17,593 nucleotides of DNA from JASHVB01 sp035486135 (lineage in GTDB: Bacteria; Pseudomonadota; Alphaproteobacteria; Acetobacterales; Acetobacteraceae), in NCBI GenBank assembly GCA_035486135.1, contig DATHNI010000564.1, forward strand, positions 1 to 17,593, given 5' to 3'. The notes below the pieces were generated by a model. That model did no database searches. It was not told where the DNA came from and saw only the letters and a list, made by a program, of their open reading frames with translations. Position 1 is the first letter of the stretch, and every line of letters begins with the position of its first letter. This document shows, in pieces, positions 14,346-17,593 of the stretch. A program made the translations under genes and the position numbers.

Positions 14346-14681
14346 CTACGTCTTCGTGGTGCGCTCGAGCTCGGTCTTGCGCGCTTCCAACTTTGCCAGC
14401 TTTTTCCGGGTCGCGCTGATCTCACGGCTGACAGCGGGCAATTCCGCCTTGGCCTTCCCGCGCGCCAGATGGTCCGCGCCAAGCTCTGCCGCGATGTACA
14501 GTTCAAGTTGACTTCTAAGGATCTTGAACGTCGGATTGCCCCAGATCGATGCCTCCCGGCATTCGATCTTCCCGGCCCGGATGCCCTCGATGATGAAATC
14601 GCGAGGCACTCCGTACTCCTTCTGGGCCGTCGCATCGCTGAGAGTCGCGTCCTTGCGATTCCACTCGCCATAGTCTGCCAC
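14346..14681 (-). CDS. Small protein with helix-turn-helix-like N-terminus and coiled-coil tail, uncharacterised
   Basis: A 111-aa basic protein. Residues 12-65 (ATLSDATAQKEYGVPRDFII... ILRSQLELYI) have the look of an excisionase/MerR-like winged helix: an alanine-rich helix, EYGVPRDFIIEGIRAGKI as the recognition helix, then a GNPTFKILRSQLE wing/helix. Residues 80-108 (AVSREISATRKKLAKLEARKTELERT) are heptad-like and probably coiled-coil, suitable for dimerisation. The start is GTG, with GGAG 8 bases upstream. It is divergent from mscL. The DNA-binding role is an inference from pattern; its targets are unknown. Confidence 0.7.
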   Translation of the reverse strand: MADYGEWNRKDATLSDATAQKEYGVPRDFIIEGIRAGKIECREASIWGNPTFKILRSQLELYIAAELGADHLARGKAKAELPAVSREISATRKKLAKLEARKTELERTTKT

Positions 14682-14738
14682 GCGTGGCTCCTGTGTGATC
14701 CGGGCGACCGCTTACCAGAAGACGTCCGTGCCGGCCAT

Positions 14739-14762
14739 CGATCGGCGGCCTTGCCGCCATCG
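14739..14762 (+). other. Leader hairpin upstream of mscL
   Basis: CGATCGGCGGC (14739-14749) pairs with GCCGCCATCG (14753-14762) around a CTT loop, with one bulged C. It sits in the 123-base divergent region, about 30 bases before the mscL ribosome-binding site. It might be part of the leader or an operator. No clear promoter boxes are seen in 14682-14804. Confidence 0.3.
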
Positions 14763-14804
14763 CCCACGGTCTTATTGTCAACCTCGCAACAAGGAGGGCC
14801 TACG

Positions 14805-15251
14805 ATGGAATTGAAGGCACCCGGCTGGCTAACCGAGTTCCGCAGCTTCGTCATGCGCGGCAACGTCGTGGACCTGGCCGTCGGCATCATCATCGGCGCC
14901 GCCTTCACGGGCGTCGTCACCAGCCTGGTGAAGGACGTGTTCAATCCTGTGCTCGGCTTGCTTACCGGAGGCGTTGACTTCTCCAACGTGTTCGTGACCC
15001 TCAACGGCCAGCATTACGCGTCGCTGGCGGATGCACAGCATGCCGGCGCGCCGACACTCAATGTCGGCCTGTTCATCAACGCCATCATCCAGTTCATCAT
15101 CGTCGCCTTCGCCGTGTTCTGGGTGGTGAAAGCCCTGACCCGACTGCACGTGCGCGAGGATGCGAAATCGGGCCCCAAGCCGGAAGAGCTGCTCACAGAA
15201 ATCCGCGACATCCTGAAGGAGAAACTCCCAGACCCAGTCCACCCTGCCTGA
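14805..15251 (+). CDS. mscL: Large-conductance mechanosensitive channel MscL
   Basis: A 148-aa inner-membrane channel that opens under membrane tension to release solutes on hypo-osmotic shock; it works as a homopentamer. The signature FRSFVMRGNVVDLAVGIIIGAAFTGVVTSLVKDVFNP (12-48) forms the first helix and pore. A second helix is at 88-110 (GLFINAIIQFIIVAFAVFWVVKA), and the C-terminal KSGPKPEELLTEIRDILKEK (121-140) is the usual cytoplasmic helical bundle. The length is slightly above that of the E. coli protein (136 aa). The ATG has a near-perfect AAGGAGGG ribosome-binding site 6 bases upstream, supporting strong translation. Confidence 0.97.
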   Translation: MELKAPGWLTEFRSFVMRGNVVDLAVGIIIGAAFTGVVTSLVKDVFNPVLGLLTGGVDFSNVFVTLNGQHYASLADAQHAGAPTLNVGLFINAIIQFIIVAFAVFWVVKALTRLHVREDAKSGPKPEELLTEIRDILKEKLPDPVHPA

Positions 15252-15252
15252 C

Positions 15253-16272
15253 ATGCAAAATTCCCTGCTCGATGCCGACGGCCCGGACACGCTCCGCCTC
15301 AGCGTCGCCGACGCGCGCCAACTGGGCGAGGCAGCGTTGTGCCGCATCGGCTACGACGCCGGCGAGGCCGCGATCATCACCGACCAGCTCATCGACAACG
15401 CACTGTGCGGCTACCGTTTCGCCAGCCTGCCACGCATCCTCACCATCGCCGACGACGCGCGCACGCAGCGCCCGCACCACCCGGTGCGCATCGTGCGCGA
15501 GACACCGATCTCCGCGCTGGTGGATGGCGGCAACAATGTCGGCTACATCGCCGCCTTCCGTGGCGCCGAGATCGCCGCGCAGAAGGCCAAAGCCGGCGGC
15601 ATCGCCATCGTCGGCGTGCACAACAGCTACTACAGTGGCCGCAACGCGTATTTCGTAGAACACATCGTGCGGGCCGGCCTGGTCGCGATCCACACCTCCA
15701 GCGCGCGGCCACATGTGCTGCCGCCAGGGGGACGTGCCCCGGCGCTTGGCACCAACCCGTTCTGCGTCGGCTTCCCGTCGGTGGACGGACCGGTGATCTA
15801 CGATATCGGCACCGCGTCGGTGATGTGGGGCGAGGTGCTGCTGATGGCGCGGCTCGGCAAGCAACTGCCGGAGGGCGCCGGCTTCGACGCCGACGGCAAC
15901 CCCACGCGCGATGCCGCCGCCGCGGCGCAGGGCGGCGTGGCGCCGTTCGGCGGCCACAAGGGCTACGGACTGTCGTTCACCATCCAGGCGCTCGGCCTGC
16001 TCGCCGGCGCGGCGTTGGCGAACGGCGATGTGCTGGACTACGGATTCCTGTTCATCGCAATAGACCCGGAGCTGATGCTGGGGCCGGGAGCTTTCGCGGC
16101 GCAGATGGCAGACCTCGTGGCGCGCATCAAGGCAACGCCACGACAGGAAGGGGTCGATGAAATCCGCATCCCGTCGGAACGCGCGTTCCGCGAGCGTGAA
16201 CGCCGGCGGTCGGAAGGGATCGTACTCGACCGCAAGGTTGTAGAGGCGCTTAATGGCCTCTCCCGCGCGTAG
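15253..16272 (+). CDS. Ldh_2 (malate/L-lactate/ureidoglycolate dehydrogenase) family oxidoreductase, divergent
   Basis: A 339-aa NAD(P)-dependent dehydrogenase of the Ldh_2/AllD fold, which oxidises alpha-hydroxy acids. Family segments are LGTNPFCVGFP (165-175), DIGTASVMWGE (184-194) and GGHKGYGLSFTIQALGLLAG (233-252). Two usually conserved active-site blocks are altered: the position of the SHG-R block reads CGYRFASLPRI (52-62), and the usual NHFGAAGYY block reads HNSYYSGRNAYF (123-134), so both expected His appear replaced. This points to a separate subfamily with different chemistry, or loss of activity. The ATG lies one base after the mscL stop without its own clear ribosome-binding site, so translation may be coupled to mscL. 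The last codons and the stop are part of a terminator hairpin. Confidence 0.85.
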   Translation: MQNSLLDADGPDTLRLSVADARQLGEAALCRIGYDAGEAAIITDQLIDNALCGYRFASLPRILTIADDARTQRPHHPVRIVRETPISALVDGGNNVGYIAAFRGAEIAAQKAKAGGIAIVGVHNSYYSGRNAYFVEHIVRAGLVAIHTSSARPHVLPPGGRAPALGTNPFCVGFPSVDGPVIYDIGTASVMWGEVLLMARLGKQLPEGAGFDADGNPTRDAAAAAQGGVAPFGGHKGYGLSFTIQALGLLAGAALANGDVLDYGFLFIAIDPELMLGPGAFAAQMADLVARIKATPRQEGVDEIRIPSERAFRERERRRSEGIVLDRKVVEALNGLSRA

Positions 16273-16290
16273 CGGGAGAGGTTTTGTTCT
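16257..16290 (+). terminator. Intrinsic terminator containing the stop codon of the Ldh_2-family gene
   Basis: CCTCTCCCGC (16257-16266) and GCGGGAGAGG (16272-16281) form a perfect 10-bp GC-rich stem with loop GCGTA, followed by TTTTGTTCT. The TAG stop (16270-16272) lies in the loop and first stem base, so the last codons (L-S-R-A) are encoded by the left arm. It separates the dehydrogenase from zwf. Confidence 0.75.
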
Positions 16291-16344
16291 CACGTTCCCG
16301 TGTGCCGCCTCGCGTCACCACAGCCAACGGACAACCTAACCGCC

Positions 16345-17593
16345 ATGTCGAACACATCCGCGAAGCGCACCACCAAGGTCGTCGCCGCCCCACCACGGCG
16401 GCAGGCGAAATCGCCCGGCCCCTGCGCCATGGTCATCTTCGGCGGCGGTGGCGACCTGACCAAGCGCCTGCTGGTGCCGGCGCTGTACAACCTCAGCCGC
16501 ACCGGCCTGCTGCCCGAACACTTCGCCATCGTCGGGGTGGACGCGGTGGACCAGGACGTCGCCGCGTGGAGCAAGAACCTGCGCGAGATGCTGGAAAGCT
16601 TCATCGGCAACGCCGCCAGCGAAAGCCGCATCGACGCGGTGGACGACACCGCCTGGCAGCACCTGACCGGCGGAATGTCCTACATGAAGGGCGACTTCAA
16701 CGACCCCGGCCTGTTCGAAAAGCTGCACACGCACCTGCACGACCTGGCGCGCACCCAGCAGACCGAGGGCAACGTGCTGTTCTACCTCGCCGTCGGGGAC
16801 CGCTTCTTCGGCCCGATCATAGAGAACCTAGGGCACGCCGGGCTGCTGGACGAGGAATTGCGCGACGAACAACCGCAGCGCTGGCGGCGGGTGGTGATCG
16901 AAAAGCCGTTCGGCCACGACCTCGAATCCGCCCGGGCGCTGAACATCCGCATCCGCCGTGTGCTGCGCGAGGAACAGATCTATCGGATCGACCATTTCCT
17001 CGGCAAGGAAACCGTCCAGAGCATCATGGCGTTACGATTTGCCAACGGATTGTTCGAGCCGATCTGGAACCGGGACCGCATCGACCACGTGCAGATCACC
17101 GCGGCGGAAACCGTCGGGGTCGAGCGCCGCGGCAGGTTCTATGAAACCACCGGCGCGTTGCGCGACATGGTGCCGAACCATGTGTTCCAGTTGCTGGCGA
17201 TGGTGGCGATGGAGCCGCCCTCCGGCTTCGACGCCGAAGCCGTCCGCAATCGCAAGGCCGACGTGTTTTCCGCGATGGGTGAGGTCAAGCCCGAGGACGC
17301 GGTGCGTGGGCAGTACGGTCCGGGCTCGGTGATGGGCAACCAGGTCCATGGCTATCGCGAGGAACCCGACGTCGCGCACGATTCGTGCACCGAGACCTTC
17401 GTGGCCATGCGGCTGCACATCGACAACTGGCGCTGGGCCGGCGTTCCGTTCTACCTGCGCACCGGCAAGCACCTCGCCGCGCGCCTGACCGAGATCGCTA
17501 TCCGGTTCAAGCCCGCCCCCTATGCGCCGTTCGACGACACCAACGTGGAGACGCTGCCGCCCAACTGGCTGGTGCTGCACATCCAGCCGAACG
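16345..17593 (+). CDS. zwf: Glucose-6-phosphate 1-dehydrogenase (partial, runs off the right edge)
   Basis: The first 416 codons of Zwf, which oxidises glucose 6-phosphate to 6-phosphogluconolactone with NADP+ (or NAD+) at the entry of the pentose-phosphate and Entner-Doudoroff routes. After a short Lys/Pro-rich leader, the cofactor loop is MVIFGGGGDLTKRLLVPALYNL (29-50). The active-site RIDHFLGKETVQSIMALRFAN follows (canonical RIDHYLGKE, with Phe for Tyr), then NRDRIDHVQITAAETVGVERRGRFYETTGALRDMVPNH and the FYLRTGKHL segment. The family is about 490-500 aa, so roughly 80 residues are missing to the right. The start is the first ATG after the terminator; its ribosome-binding site is weak. If the preceding terminator works, the promoter must lie within the roughly 55 bases between. 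Confidence 0.95.
   Translation, partial: MSNTSAKRTTKVVAAPPRRQAKSPGPCAMVIFGGGGDLTKRLLVPALYNLSRTGLLPEHFAIVGVDAVDQDVAAWSKNLREMLESFIGNAASESRIDAVDDTAWQHLTGGMSYMKGDFNDPGLFEKLHTHLHDLARTQQTEGNVLFYLAVGDRFFGPIIENLGHAGLLDEELRDEQPQRWRRVVIEKPFGHDLESARALNIRIRRVLREEQIYRIDHFLGKETVQSIMALRFANGLFEPIWNRDRIDHVQITAAETVGVERRGRFYETTGALRDMVPNHVFQLLAMVAMEPPSGFDAEAVRNRKADVFSAMGEVKPEDAVRGQYGPGSVMGNQVHGYREEPDVAHDSCTETFVAMRLHIDNWRWAGVPFYLRTGKHLAARLTEIAIRFKPAPYAPFDDTNVETLPPNWLVLHIQPN

Noticed and set aside
15193..16293. A 366-codon minus-strand frame opposite the Ldh_2-family gene
   Set aside because: No motifs; the plus-strand frame carries the conserved dehydrogenase blocks.

Overview
This is a GC-rich bacterial chromosome segment with alphaproteobacterial character. 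The closest fit is the Rhodospirillales/Acetobacteraceae. That assignment is an inference from the bamD-recN-ligA neighbourhood, the protein flavour and the codon use; no rRNA or other taxonomic marker is present. I see no tRNA, rRNA, CRISPR array, transposase, integrase or phage gene.

Left part (1-6798), all genes on the minus strand. In transcription order: a short-chain dehydrogenase (6037-6798), an M20 amidohydrolase (4858-6021), a GC-rich inverted repeat (4751-4843), a small [2Fe-2S] protein (4415-4711), an FAD/BFD oxidoreductase (3057-4418), a hydantoin/Asp-Glu racemase-type gene broken by a frameshift (2224-3035) and a hydantoinase/oxoprolinase A subunit (197-2221). Most of these genes are tightly spaced. 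Together they look like a catabolic operon for a cyclic ureide/amide or an opine-like amino-acid derivative. Two expected partners, HyuB and the DadA-like oxidoreductase subunit, are not in the window. A 47-bp-stem inverted repeat (20-146) follows hyuA.

Middle part (6799-12779), plus strand. bamD (outer-membrane assembly lipoprotein) has a perfect extended -10 box placed so that transcription would start at its ATG. recN (TTG start) follows, and later ligA. Between recN and ligA lies a roughly 1.1-kb insert with somewhat lower GC. It carries a protein resembling ADP-ribosyltransferase toxins (9726-10202), a 151-aa partner with an R-x-P-x-M-Y-x-G motif (10207-10662), and perhaps a 40-codon ORF coupled upstream (9607-9729). 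This pair is the best candidate for an undescribed system.

Right part (12780-17593). A small one-helix membrane protein (12964-13158) converges on a Tat-exported alpha/beta hydrolase (13203-14225, minus). A small DNA-binding/coiled-coil-like protein (14346-14681, minus) is divergent from mscL (14805-15251). An Ldh_2-family oxidoreductase (15253-16272) begins one base after mscL; its stop codon lies in the loop of an intrinsic terminator. zwf (glucose-6-phosphate dehydrogenase) runs off the right edge. No gene-free stretch exceeds about 200 bases.
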